A stretch of DNA of 64,000 nt from the NCBI GenBank assembly GCA_031308135.1, contig JAHLJT010009436.1:138468303-138532302 (forward strand). Reading direction: 5' to 3'. The notes below the pieces were generated by a model, which saw nothing but the letters and a program-made list of their open reading frames with translations, searched no databases and was not told the DNA's origin. Position 1 is the first letter of the stretch. The number at the start of each line of letters is the position of its first letter. The stretch comes from Acheta domesticus. Taxonomy: Eukaryota; Arthropoda; Insecta; Orthoptera; Gryllidae. A program made the translations under genes and the position numbers. This document shows, one piece after another, positions 45,225 to 57,485 of this stretch.

Positions 45225-48200
45225 AAACTCCGCCTGTGGCTGATGGAGTTTGTTCGACATCAGATGCTGCCAGTCCCAAGCCCGGATAAAGCAGGAGGGT
45301 CACTAGTGTGGCATAGCTTCCACTAATCGTGCCTTATTACTTTCAAGTACCCTGTTTTAATTATCCCTGATCTCTTGTGTTTTAGATCCCGACGCTATTA
45401 GGTTTCGAGGGCTAGGGAGTCGTTCATTTTTCTCTTCTTCTCTTTCCTCTTTTACAGTCTTTCTTTTAGAGTCTTTCTTTCTTCTCAACTCTTAAACACT
45501 CTACATTGCTCTCTCGCCTTCTATTTTCGCCTTCACTTTTCCAGATGGGTAGATACCTGGGGAAGACAGGTCTCCTAGGTGTAGTGAAACCAACCTGTTT
45601 AAGGGAGAAAACCCTAAATAGAAAATCCTGCGAGCCCAGGAGCAGTAAAGTGGCAGCCCCACTACTGGGAGTACTCTTCGCAGCGCTCGTAACGCGGCTA
45701 GAGGAATTTGATATTACTGGATCTCTCATGAGGTTCAGCCGGCCATTTACGGAAACGACTAGCGCAAGATCGAAGGACAAGCGACTTGGGACAGCGAAAC
45801 ATATGACTGTGGGAATGTGGAATGTACGCGGTTTAGCCCATAAACAACAGGAATTAATAGCGGAAGTGAGTGAAGCCAAAATGGACTTGGTATTTCTTCT
45901 GAAACTAAAAAGAAGCAGAAAGGAACTTATGGCATAGGATCTTATACTTTAAATCATAACGGTGTACCACATGATGAAGGGCTGTTGCAAGAGAAGGGAT
46001 ATTGATAAGAAATAGACTGAAAAACAGAATAGTGTCTTACGAATGGATAAATGAAAGAATTACTTCTCCCAGACTAAAAATACACGGAGACTATTGTAGC
46101 GGTATACGCTCCCGAAGAAGGAAGATCTTATGACACTTTAATATTGTATAAAAACGCACAAAACGTTCTAGCCTCGACTAACAAATGATTACATAATAAT
46201 TGGAGGAGACCTGAATGCTCGAATTGGAAATCAGCCAGTCAAAGACCTTATTTGACCACATGAAGGACTGACACTAAATAAAAGTGGCAGTATTCTATGC
46301 GATTTCATAAATTTTAATGGGTTCCGAATTAAAAATTCCTTTTTTTAAATACAAAGATATCCACAAATTCACTTGGACTGCTCGACGTAGTAGATCTATT
46401 ACACTGCTCAACAAAAAAAGAAACTTTTTCACTTGCCCAGGATTTTGCAGTGAATTTACAGTAAATCAGGTATGCTAAATCTAGATATGTCATTAGTTTC
46501 ATTGAATTGGCTCTAGTTTTTGTGCTATGGACATTGTAATGAATGAAACTATCACAAAACTCACAGCATTTAATGCAAATATCTATCTTTAAACAAACAC
46601 TTGTTGGTTTGTTTTTCTTATTTTTCTTCTTTCTTTCTTAATTTTAAACATTGAATATCGCATTTTTTCAGGATATTTTCATTGAACTTCATTTTATTAA
46701 TACACTTTCTTTTGTTACAAAACAATCAATTCTTCAGGAAGATCTCGTTTGAACGACTTAAATGTATTTAGCTACATTTATGGGGAATTTACGCTACAAA
46801 AACAGAAAATAAATATTACAAACTTTGGAGAAAAATATATGAAACATATTTTGGTATAAAACTGGATGATGAAGATAAGTTGTGGGGTTCTGATGTGGTA
46901 TGCAAAACTTATGTGGAGTGCCTCCATCAGTGTAAATCTGAAGAGTTTAAAATGGGTGTACTGATGGTATGGTGAGAGCCCTAAAATCATCATGATTGTT
47001 ATTTTTATTCTGTAAACGTAAAAACCTTCAATCGTTACAAGAAAAAGAACAGGGAGTACCCTGATTTGGAATAAGCAAAGCGACTTGTGTCACATGGACC
47101 TGACGTTCACCAAACTCAATCGACGTCCTGTGTCTGATAGTGAGGATATACATATTTTGGAGTGCAATTCATGAGTTAGCAGTGGTAGTGAATACGACGG
47201 AAGTGTTGTTACAAAAGAGCACTTCTCCCAAGATAACCTCAGTGAGTTAATACGTGACCTCAGTTTGCCAAACAAAGAATCTGACTTTTAGCATCCTGAC
47301 TAAAAAAAAATGGCTGACACTGGAAGCAAAAATAACACGTTATTAGTTAATACAGGCATTGTCATAGTTGTCAAAACCTTTTGGGGTAATCATAAACCAG
47401 AAAATTATCCAAAACAGGTGCCAGACTTGCTTTTAAACTTTTAAAATTTGGGTGATACTATGAGCATTAAGGTACACTATTTCCATAGCCATCTAGACAA
47501 ATTTCCAGAAAATCTTGGCATTATGTGTGAGGAACAATTCAAGCAGTTCAATCAAGAAATAACGTGAATGGAAGTTAGATATCAGGGCAGATGGGATACA
47601 CACAATGGCAGAGCACTACTGGAGCGATCAACGTGATTGCCCTGATTTACCGCATAACAGGATATCACACAATGTTTTGAAATTCTTTGCAGGCTGTAAA
47701 TATAAATATATTGAGTATATTAATATTAAAAATTTCAAGAGTTTAATTTTGTATAAGTAGGCATATCTAGTTACTTTTAGTTCAAGTTTTATGCAATTTA
47801 CGAATAGCCTCTATTCAATAAAATAAAATAATACTTTCCGATGCGATTTTCATTATCTTAAAAACTAGAGCCAGTCTACCGAAACCAAAGCCATATTTGG
47901 AATCTGTGTATTAAACATACTCTAAAATGGCTTCAAATTGTTTGGCAAAAAAATGAGTGTTGTCCAGTGTTATTGACTACTATAAGGCCACGAAAAGTTG
48001 GGAAATTTGTTCCATGATGTCAAAGTTATGAATGGGAAAAACAACGGATCAGACCATTATTAAGTGATAGCAAAAATTGCATTAAAAAGAAAGAGTATGA
48101 AAACCAATACCAGATCCCATAAAGACGAAATGATATGGAAATGTGGCTAACTTAACAATCCGTCCACTAGTTATCTTTTCCAAAATAGAACAAAAGAGTA

Positions 48201-50130
48201 CTGGAAGCAAAACTTCATAGTTTAGATGTAGAATACGAGTGGAAACAATTGAAGGAGTTCTTAGGAAAAGTAGCCAATGAGACATTAGGTAAGAGAAGGA
48301 AATATAGAACAAAACTAGGCCTCTGTGTTTGGAATGAAAAGCTACAGAAAGTTATTAGAACCAAAAAGGAACTATATTTGAAATGGATACCTCTTAAGAC
48401 CCCCAAGTTCACGAGAGTGCTATAAAATCCAGGCAAGAACAACAAAATCTCTGGTGAAATCCTCTCATGAAGAAGACCGGAATAGATACGTCTCTAACAT
48501 AGAACGTAACGTCAATGGCGGACAGTGTTTTGCATATAAAGTTATTAAAAATCTATATGGATCTGAAAAAGACACTGCTAACCTACAATACTGAGTAAAG
48601 AAAGATGGTTAAATCATTGTAAACAACTCTGGTTTAAACCTGTTAAGAAGTAATCAGTAGTAATAGAAGTATTTCTATTATCGGATGTTGACAGAATAGA
48701 GAATGAAGAACTACACAATGATCTCATAGAAAGTAAAAATAGGAAAGCACCTGGAATGAACAACCTTAACACAGAGTTACATAAGTATCTACCAGAAGAA
48801 GCAAAACATAGACTTCTAGACTTATCAGCTTATTCATCGGGCAACAAAGAAAAATTCCTGAAATCTGGAGAACAGCCCTGGTTGTCCCAATATTTAAGAG
48901 GGACTCACGAACAACATGTTCTAACAACAGGGGAATAAGTCTGCTGAATTATTCTTACAAGATATACGCGAAAACAATTGCCAAGCGATTAAAAAGCTTC
49001 GTAAATTTCATATTCCGTGACGAGTGAACAGTTTTTTTGTAGAGGAAGATCATGCATAGATAATGTGTATTCTTTACTTAAGCAATTAATAGAAAAGAGG
49101 AGGGATTACAATCTTCCAACATATTTAATCTTTATAGATTGCAGCTAGGCATTCGATAATGTTTTAAGGAACAAGCTCTGGAACGTAATGGACAGGAGAG
49201 GAATTATTCCATACATTATTGAAGTTATTAAGAAAATATATAATGGTACACAAATTCACATAAAAAGGAGAGATCCCACAAGAGTCGATTAATAAAGGTG
49301 TTAGAGAAGGGAGTGGTTTGTCACCCATTTTATTTAATCTCTATTTAGACAACGCCGTTAGAGAATGGAAATAACGACTTAATTATTTAGATGTTACAGA
49401 CAACTTTAAATAATGCAATTTTGTTAAAACTTTAATATTTGCTGATGATCAGTTTCTTGTTGTAGGCAATGAAAACAAATTACAGAGAGATCTGTTACAA
49501 TTACAACAGATAACAGCAGAGTATAACTTTAAAATTTCAGTAGAAAAAAACAAGTCCATGACATTTCAAGGTAGCTTTCCGGTAACATGTAAACTGGTAG
49601 TAAATGATACAATCATTAAAGAAGACCGCATTTTTAACTTTGTAGGCCGTGACATTTTATACACAGGGAAAGTTGATGTGGAAAGGAAAAAAAAAACTTT
49701 TCATCATATATGAGGTGCGATTCAAAGAATCCAAAAAAAAAGGGAAGTAAATACTTTCCTCATATTTTATAAAACGTTAGTTTTGGCCACCGGTCTCTAT
49801 GGAAGTGAAACATGGGTCAAATTCCGCAATAGAATTCAGGCTTTTGAAATGAGAATATTGAGATAAATATTGGGCTATACGAGAGAACTCAGAATAAGAA
49901 ATGAGGATGAAATGAATAATTTACTGATATTTAATTTAAGTGAAAAATCAAAAAAATACAGGAGCGCATGGGAAAAGTACGTACAAAGAACGAAAACTCC
50001 AAAACTCTAAAATACCGCACTAAACGAAGTCGGTCTGTTGGACGACCGAAAATAAAGAGGAAGGATGTGCGCAACGGATCTATGGTCAAATGCTTGAAGA
50101 AGGAGAACAAGAAGAAGAAGGGAAGAAAAA
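45225..50130 (+). pseudogene. Decayed APE-type LINE, interrupted by a DNA transposon
   Basis: Endonuclease and reverse transcriptase of a non-LTR element of unresolved (RTE/L2-like) clade. The 5' UTR-like region carries GCTGATGGAGTTTGTTCGAC. A frame from 45545 reaches MTVGMWNVRGLAHKQQEL, the endonuclease start. Next come YAPEEGR, IIGGDLNARIGNQPV and KDIHKFTWTARRSRSI, which is cut by the nested transposon (46401-47970) and resumes with DY and GSDHY. The RT has NRKAPGMNNLNTELHKYLP (about 48738-48790), CRGRSCIDNVYSLLKQ, motif A FIDCS-stop-AFDNVL, motif B GVREGSGLSPILFNLYLD and motif C FADD (about 49437-49450). The C-terminus ends GRPKIKRKDV before a purine tract. Many stops and shifts make it long dead. 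Confidence 0.8.
46401..47970 (+). mobile_element. 1,570-bp DNA transposon with TATT duplication, decayed ORF (Sola-like?)
   Basis: It begins ACACTGCTCAACA and ends with the inverse of ACACTGGACAACA. TATT is duplicated at 46397-46400 and 47971-47974. Excising it with one TATT rejoins the host LINE codons for Arg-Ser-Ile-Asp-Tyr. Inside, plus-strand fragments include KLDDEDKLWGSDVVCKTYVE (about 46860-46920), EHFSQDNLSELIRDLSLP, FWGNHKPENYPKQVPDLLL and MSIKVHYFHSHLDKFPENLG (about 47460-47520), then MEVRYQGRW. The last blocks match a family of transposon-encoded proteins I recall from insects and cnidarians, whose superfamily I cannot name surely. A 4-bp duplication would fit Sola. Stops make it inactive. 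Confidence 0.75.
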
Positions 50131-50220
50131 GAAGAGAATAAGAAGAAAAAGAAGGAGGAGAAGAAGAAGGAGAATATGGAGAATAAAGAAAAGAAAGAGA
50201 ACAAGAAGAAAAAAATCACG
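50093..50220 (+). repeat. (GAA/GAAG)n purine tract at LINE 3' end
   Basis: About 130 bp of almost pure A/G directly after the C-terminal coding remnant of the LINE. It probably grew from the element's 3' tail. Confidence 0.9.
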
Positions 50221-50918
50221 AGCGCGCTCCGAATACTTATCCATCAATTATAAGCCACTACACGTTTACTACGAAAACACGCAGAAATCACATTATAACT
50301 TATATAAGATTACAATGAAAGAATACAAATGTATTTTCCAATGTCGAAATAGCTCTTCAAATTTTCTTGGCAATGATGATAACGAAGTTTTCTGCAAACG
50401 TTCTTTTTCGAATTTGAAACAAAACAACGCCTGCCGAAGAGCTATTATGCGACAGGAACTGCTGGATGTGTTAGTCTTCTTTGCATCGAATTTGATATTT
50501 TAAGGAACATTTATTTTGATGACATTATTACCACAGTTCAGTAAACTGAAATATAGGAGAATGTTTTGTCTGAATCTCATTTTGTAATGTTAATTGCAAA
50601 CATGTTTTCAAAAATATGAATACATAATAATTATTGAACTTACAAATATATATAATTATTGTACTTTTATATGGAAAAGAGCGGAATGGTCAAAGGAAAC
50701 TGGAAGGAGATGACCACACTTGCAATCGCCTAGGGCCCTATTGAGAATTAATCCGCCACTGCCCGAAACATCTACAGGAATCGCCATCTTGGAACATTGC
50801 CCTACCATGCGAGTCGCGAATATTGCTGGTTGTTCTAGCCAAGAAGGCTAGCTCATATATTTACGTCCTTTCTTGGCAAACTATGGCAGCTATAAAGTTA
50901 TTTGAAGAAATAATGTGT
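50221..50918. other. Opsin intron, no gene seen
   Basis: AT-rich DNA between the LINE tail and the next insertion. Confidence 0.45.
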
Positions 50919-50930
50919 GTTGAAAGCTTT

Positions 50931-51767
50931 TTTTTTTTAGTTTATTTATTTATGGTCGCTTTTTAACAGCTCGGTCATCAGCGACCTCAGTTTGTTTACA
51001 TCAGAATATTACATTACATAAGGTTACAAACATGGTATCATTTCACAGTAAGCATTATATCAATATATCATTAAAAAATTTGTCTCATTATTATATTACA
51101 TTAAACAGCTTACTTATTTCTAGTAGTTCCAAAATTTTTTTACAACCTTCTTCTGATTTGAACAGAGAATATAAGCTGCCTTCTATTTTTAATGCTTTTC
51201 TGACATTATCAAGTTCTTGACACTCGAGAATAATGTGAGAAGTAGACATGGTAGCGCCACATTTAGGACAGGGTTCAGGGTTAGAATTTTTGAACAGATG
51301 ACAGTAATTTAGATTAAAGTGACCGATCCTTAATCTTGTTATGACGACTTCTTCTCTTCTTTTGAAATTTGATCTTGGTAGACTTGGTTCCAGGATAGAG
51401 TTTCTTACTAGGTGTAGCTTCGTAGACCCCACCTTCCATTGTGAGTTCCAATATTTTAAAGAAGAGTCCTTGAAAAGATTTCTTATATCTTTTTGGGTAC
51501 CATGAATTTGATGGTCAACATTTGGTAATGATGTTGCCATTTTTGCAGTTGTGTCTGCCTTCTCATTTCCAGCAATATTTTTATGAGAAGGAATCCAAAC
51601 TATTTCTATTTTGACTCCTTTTGTGTTTTGGATAAATAAAAGTTCTTGGATAGTTTGGATTATTGGATTGCTGGTGTATCGGTTTTCAATGGCTTTAAGT
51701 GTTGACATTGAGTCGGAAAATATGACAATAGGCATGTTGTTTGTTGTGCTCAAAGCCATTGAAAGCA
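50931..51767 (-). mobile_element. 5'-truncated Jockey-like LINE insertion with 12-bp target duplication
   Basis: GTTGAAAGCTTT flanks both sides (50919-50930 and 51768-51779). A short poly-A (T8 on the plus strand, 50931-50938) marks the 3' end. The insert starts within the RNase H domain, so it is a typical abortive target-primed reverse transcription product. Confidence 0.9.
51091..51759 (-). pseudogene. RNase H domain and zinc-knuckle tail of a Jockey-like ORF2
   Basis: An uninterrupted 222-codon frame. RNase H motifs are VIFSDSMSTLKAI (catalytic Asp) and WIPSHKNIAGNEKADTTAK (His, Asn, Asp). A spacer and the knuckle CPKCGATMSTSHIILEC follow, then a Leu-rich end FKSEEGCKKILELLE. The endonuclease, RT and the first RNase H strand are missing through 5' truncation, so it cannot act alone. 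It differs from the element at 1-6 kb, so two Jockey-like lineages are present. The intact frame suggests a fairly recent insertion. Confidence 0.85.
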
Positions 51768-51779
51768 GTTGAAAGCTTT

Positions 51780-52334
51780 ATATAAATGTATTGTTCAAAT
51801 ATTTATATTATTGTGTAGAATGAAACAATCAAAATTCCTTAAAACAATTTCTATAAATACTTCAAAAATAATTTTATATATTTACTTTGCTAATTTTTTA
51901 AAGGATTTCTGGCAGTCTGCGAGGGGTGTCCTTAAAGATGATATAAATATATATCGGAAGTAAAGGAAACTCAGTTTTTGCTAAAATAAAATATTTTACT
52001 TTTTATTCTCGCGTTATTACTTGTTATTGCATATCTAGCCTTCAGCGTACACGGAGTTTGATATACGTTGAATGACTTACCTGGATCGATAGGATTGTGG
52101 TTACGAAGGGAAAATGAAAAAAGTTGAATGACCCCACATGTACTCTTACAAAGGAAATTAACTGGTTCTAATGATTTAGCAGAAACAAAAAGTGCGAGTG
52201 CTTTTGGCCCGAGGGATTGCTTTTTCGCCGTTCGATCATTAAAATTAACGTACAGAAATAACTACTTACAGACTCTTCCAGTTTCATTGCTCACCTTGGA
52301 GGTTTTGCAAAACATTTCCAACTCTAACCCATCT
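51780..52334. other. Opsin intron, no gene seen
   Basis: AT-rich. A weak terminal-hairpin-like string (GTACACGGAGTTTGATATACG) near 52038-52058 may be a family scrap. Confidence 0.35.
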
Positions 52335-52625
52335 TCTCTTCACAGACATCGAAAAAGCTCGATATAGTCGTAAGAAGAAGCTATGACAAATATTAGAGAC
52401 AAGAGGATATCCTAAGCAATTAATAGCAAGTATAAAGTCATGATTTAATGGAATGGAAGTAGTTATAAGTTTGAATCACCTAAAGTGCAAAATATGTTTA
52501 GTAAATCAAGGAGTACGACAAGGGTACAGTTTGTTCCCAAGACTTAATCGCCGCCCAAAAGAAATTTACCAATATAATTGTAAATGAATTTATGTATTAA
52601 TAATGGATTTCTGAATTATATTGTA
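52335..52625 (+). pseudogene. LINE reverse transcriptase fragment (motifs A-B)
   Basis: Plus-strand blocks TDIEKA (motif A region), ILETRGYPKQLIASIKS, NGMEVVISLNH and NQGVRQGYSL (motif B) are present across stops. They belong to the same broad LINE type as 45225-50130. The continuation, with motif C, is found at 53790 after intervening DNA. Confidence 0.6.
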
Positions 52626-52649
52626 TAACAATCATACCAAAAATGTTAT

Positions 52650-53755
52650 TTGTTGATTCGTTAACGGCCGGCCGTAACGCATTTGAAGCTGTTGACAGGG
52701 AAGAGAAAAGCGTAGGCTCTCACTTCGTTCCGTCATATGGACTGTGTAAAACGACGAGGCGTGACGTCATGCATTCACTGCACGGGCTTATGGGCGACCG
52801 AAGGATGAAGGTTGGCAGCCTTTAAGCGTGGACAAAGCGTGGGCCTGGCGTCTGATGGGATGCTCACCAGATAGCATTATTATGCAGCTCACAGTAATGC
52901 TACCTGGTGAGCACTCCCTTTATTACTATGCAGCAGCTCGTTCTGGCAAGGGAATCGCTCCTCATAGAGGACATAAGAACGAAATTCCTACTACCAAGTA
53001 CTACGGCCTCGGAAGAATTCCTGGCGAAATTAATCAAGAAGAGACAAGAGATATGGCCGGAATTCTATGCAACAGGAGCCATGATAGATCGCGCTTGGAC
53101 GGAGGCAAACTTTGAAAAGCGTCACGTCATCACAAGACTCCCAGTTCACGGCTTCCATCATATGCTGTGCAAAAATACATACTTTCACGAACATAATGAG
53201 CAATGCAGATGCAAACTCTGTGGCCTACATTGTTCCCGATACCATGTGGAGCAGTGCTCGAACAGGGTACAATCAATCATAGAGTATGCAGCCGCCAAAT
53301 GACCGGAAACGTGAAGTGAAGAAAAACTGTGAGAAGTGAAATATAAGTGTATATATTAAAAACAAGAAAACAATACGTAATCAATAACTATATATTCAAT
53401 GCACGTTAGTGCGCTGTTCAGCTATTATTATTACTACGCAGCTCAGTGAGTTGCACCGTGTTGCAACTAGTTGTTCAAAATCGGTTTAGGAGCGCTTCTC
53501 CCTTATGGAATTGGAAGAAATTGTGCTTAGAAATACAATACTATTTAAAAGCCGTTCTAATGAAATACTTAGATATAACTGTGTCAAAGAACAGGTCCCC
53601 CTGCTGTCCCAATAAATGAAAACCTGGTACTGTCCTCCGAATTGAAGGACCCCCCCCCCACAAGCAATTAAATATTTGCAGCCTTTCCCATTTAGAAAAC
53701 CACGAGCCGCGAATGGATGACGCTCTTAAAGAGTGTAGAAGACAGAATGTTCTGA
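52650..53755 (+). mobile_element. Insertion between RT halves, containing an R1-like ORF2 C-terminus
   Basis: DNA separating two halves of one RT. A 131-codon frame (52907-53302) includes a basic helix region FLAKLIKKRQEIWPEF and RHVITRLPVHGFHH. It ends in a Cys/His knuckle, CRCKLCGLHCSRYHVEQC. The arrangement resembles the C-terminal zinc-knuckle of R1/Jockey-like ORF2 proteins (ITRL...G-H...C-C-H-C). I do not see its RT. A C9 run at 53650-53658 is notable. The boundaries are approximate. Confidence 0.4.
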
Positions 53756-53759
53756 TGGA

Positions 53760-54480
53760 ATCTACTTGGGAAATGGGAATTATTTAAATACTCTTATTTT
53801 CAGACGACCAGATTGCTAGAAATGAAAATGAACTCCAGAAAAATGCTCATATATTGAGTAATATCTTGGAAGATTACAATCTCAAAATATCTATCGAAAA
53901 AAGTCAAGTAATGGCTTTCCAAAGAAGATTATGTCAGATCAAAAAATATATTTATAATTCCACGTTGGAACAAGTAAAATATTTCAACAGCCTTGGCTGC
54001 GACTAGAGCTAGGATTACGAGAACAACATTGTTATCGAACTCCATCGGTTCAAACAAATGTGCGGCACAATGAGACCGACGCTCTCGAAGAAGAGAGACG
54101 CAACTGAAAATGTACAAAGTGATGACAGTACCAGTTTTACTGGGAGCAAGTCATGGGTATTGATGAGAAAGTAAAGTAGTAATTCACAAGCGTTCGAGAT
54201 GAGATTTCTAAAGGTAGTAAAAGGCTGTGGCCTCCTAGACTAGTTCAGATACGAAAACATACGAAAAGACCTCAACATTTTTTCTATATTAGACAAATAA
54301 AGGAGAATCTTTCAGCATGGTCACAATACCTACAAAAGATGGAAGATGATAGCCTCACAAAAGTGGCTTACCATTATTGAACAGCTGGAAAAAGAGATCC
54401 TGGTCGACCAAGGCAACGATGAAGTGAAGCTGCAACAGACCTTCTGGCCTAAATAGTGAAAGGAAGAAAAAAAAAAATTC
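53760..54480 (+). pseudogene. LINE reverse transcriptase fragment (motif C to C-terminus)
   Basis: The blocks read LIFSDDQIARNENELQKNAH (motif C, SDD where FADD is usual), LSNILEDYNLKISIEKSQVM (motif D), NSTLEQVKYFNSLGCD, SGSKSWVLMRK-like and FEMRFLKVVKGCGLLD. The tail is EDDSLTKVAYHY/RDPGRPRQR-like before a short poly-A. It continues the fragment at 52335-52625. Several stops and frameshifts make it inactive. Confidence 0.65.
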
Positions 54481-56191
54481 AACCCGCGTGAGTTTGCAAT
54501 GTATGCAAGGCACTAGAAAATATGTAACTTGTCTTCTTAAACACTTTTCATAGCCTATAGAAATGAGTCGGACTCTTGCTGGCACGCCTACATAAAATTC
54601 CAAGCACTGCATCGCATTGTCACTTTCTGCCTTGTCTTTGGGTTGTTTTAATAAACTACCAACTCATGAGTTTTGTCGGATCTTTAGAGATTTAATGTAT
54701 CAGCTAGCATTATACTCCAAGTAATAAGTGCTTATTTAGGGGCGGGGTTTATCAATAACATAATTTTCACATCAATCTGAATTCTTTTCCCATCTCTTAT
54801 TACCCATTTCATTGAACATCTTCCGTGAATTAATTTCACATCTAACATTATTGTTAGCGTAATAGTAAAGATATATTGATCCACTTTTCTTCAACCAACT
54901 TCTATCACACTCAATTGTTAATATTTGAATACAGAGGTTTAGATTTGTTTTGTCGATTAGGCGAGAATGAAGATTCGAAAGCTTTTGTCTCTAATTTAAT
55001 TTTCTCTCAAACATTACGAATAATGAGTCAAAAATGTTATTTTGCCTCGTTTATTAGAATATCTAACTAAACATTTCTTAAGAAAAACAATTTAATTAAA
55101 AATATCCTGTTTACCCACTTTTCCTAATTTTGTAGGAAATTAGTGGTGATTTCATTCACTCAACTTTTTTAATGAGTTTTATAAAGTACTATAATATCAT
55201 TGTTCTACATTAATCTGATTACACTCCATGAATTTTATTTCTCAAATTCCAAACAAGAATCAGAAAATATTTTCGAGCACCAGGGCATTGTAATAAATTT
55301 CATTCATCGATCGACAAGGTAAATAAATTTTATCACCTACAATGCCTTGAAGCTAGTGGCGTACGAGGTAGGTTCGCCCTGCAATGTGTCGAAGTTCACT
55401 GACCGGAAGTTATAGATCCAATTTCTCGATTTCTTCTGCTTTGTTATATCGCCAAGTTGGAGAGCAGCAAGGGCTTTAGCACCCGCTACCAACGAAGGAT
55501 GCGGGGTAGGGGAATGGGTTTGCTTCACTGCCCCTGTGGAACAAATCTCGCTGCTGGGGCAGGAGTTGCTATCGGAACCCGGCAGTTTTTGCCACTTACG
55601 AGCTGTTGCAGCTAAAGCAGTAGATCCTTGTTGTAGCCATCACGGACCCTGATTCACAGGAGGCAGCTGACGCGACGCGCTTTAAGAGGGTGGGATCAAA
55701 GAGGAAGGAGAAAACTGCGGGGAAACGGAAAAGCAGCACAAAGGATGTTGAGTGACATATACAGCTGATTATCCGACGTTTCCCGGAAATTTATTAATTA
55801 CTTCTGCAAGTCGTCCCACCTGTCAGACCTGCCTACGCTGCTCGCCTCGCTCGTTAATAAATAATTAATACGCCGCGTCTCTCCTTATATAGAAATCCAT
55901 ACTCGGTAGTTTTCCATGTCGCCATTGCACATTTTCCTATCATTGTTGATTACCCCTGTATTCTGAATCTGCATGACCTCCAATACTTTTCCGATCTTTT
56001 TATTGTTTCACTCCTTGCTTTCTTAAGTTCCTCTCCCCTCCCTACTTTGACATCTTCCTATGTTATCATTTCATGTTCTTTTTTTTCACATTTGCGTTTC
56101 TACACACTTTTACGCGCGACTTCCACATAGAATATTTATTTTCTTCATTTCCTAAATTCTTACCCTTGACTACAAAAGTGAGTGTATGTAT
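54481..56191. other. Opsin intron, no gene seen
   Basis: AT-rich to 55340, then mixed composition to 55700. A minus-strand frame at 55337-55528 is unrecognised. No element ends identified. Confidence 0.4.
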
Positions 56192-56640
56192 GGAGCGGGG
56201 TCGGAGCGGGGTCGGAGCGGGGTCGGAGCGGGGTCGGAGCGGGGTCGGAGCGGGGTCGGAGCGGGGTCGGAGCGGGGTCGGAGCGGGGTCGGAGCGGGGT
56301 CGGAGCGGGGTCGGAGCGGGGTCGGAGCGGGGTCGGAGCGGGGTCGGAGCGGGGTCGGAGCGGGGTCGGAGCGGGGTCGGAGCGGGGTCGGAGCGGGGTC
56401 GGAGCGGGGTCGGAGCGGGGTCGGAGCGGGGTCGGAGCGGGGTCGGAGCGGGGTCGGAGCGGGGTCGGAGCGGGGTCGGAGCGGGGTCGGAGCGGGGTCG
56501 GAGCGGGGTCGGAGCGGGGTCGGAGCGGGGTCGGAGCGGGGTCGGAGCGGGGGTCGGAGCGGGGTCGGAGCGGGGTCGGAGCGGGGTCGGAGCGGGGTCG
56601 GAGCGGGGTCGGAGCGGGGTCGGAGCGGGGACGAAGCGGG
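56192..56640 (+). repeat. 11-bp GC-rich minisatellite (GGAGCGGGGTC)n, about 40 copies
   Basis: Nearly perfect tandem array. One unit near 56546 has an extra G, and the last units diverge (GGGGACGAAGCGGGAAC). Because 11 is not a multiple of 3, the array reads open in several frames, with an 11-residue protein period on each strand. It is therefore not evidence of a gene. Confidence 0.97.
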
Positions 56641-57485
56641 AACTGAAATGATTAGTAGAAGAGTGTGATGAAACCACACAACGTCGGGAAATCAGCTAGG
56701 TAGCGTATCCATATGTTACATAATACCCTGTGTGCTTCTTTTTTGTTCCAGCACAATATTCTCTTTCCTCTCTTCGACCCCCCTCTTAGCTCCGGGTCGT
56801 ATCAGCTGCCTCCTCCGACCGCTGAGACCGCTCCGTCCTCTGCAATTTACGGGCTCTAGTAAATCAAGAACTGAAGGGTCATACGACATTTTCCGACCGC
56901 CGTCGCCCACCATACAAAAAAGTGGCTGCTGATTCTCCCAGACACTCGACCAGCGTTTACAGTTCAGAAACTTTGTAGCGGAGCCACATCGTGTCTGGTC
57001 GGAGATCTCATGTGAAAGAGATGTTGCTACAACAGCACATACTTTCACGTAATATTTGTAATGGTTATTCAAAAATATAATTATGCAACATGCTCTACTA
57101 AATATTTCAACCGTTTATTGAAAGCTTTTTTTTTTGAGAAATTCGTTTATTTATTGAAAAATCCGATTATTGAATTTAACAGAAGATATAAAAGACACAG
57201 AAGAGTCAATTTTTTAAAATATTGTTTCAATTTCTGAGAATTCAAATTTAAATGACAATGGTTCTTACACCATAGAATTAAATTTATTGGGCTCTATTCT
57301 TACCAAATAATTGAAGCAAAAAAATGGAAACCGTTGTTGAGAAATTTTAGTTTATGAATGAAACATTTGTGGAATATTATTTCGAGTTCTCACAAAATGA
57401 TTAAAAACTGCAAATATTTTGAGTATAGTGAACATAAAACGAATTAAATATCTAATACCGATAAAAAGTCAAAGAAGCAGTACAG
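56641..57485. other. Opsin intron, no gene seen
   Basis: Pyrimidine-rich, moderately GC-rich DNA at 56740-57010, then AT-rich DNA. A minus-strand frame at 56716-57072 is unrecognised. Confidence 0.4.

Noticed and set aside
55337..55528. A 63-codon minus-strand frame
   Set aside because: No family recognised, no start or splice context, and likely part of an unidentified repeat.
56066..56679. Long overlapping open frames with 11-residue repeats on both strands
   Set aside because: They are produced by an 11-bp tandem repeat whose unit contains no stop in several frames. There is no independent coding evidence.
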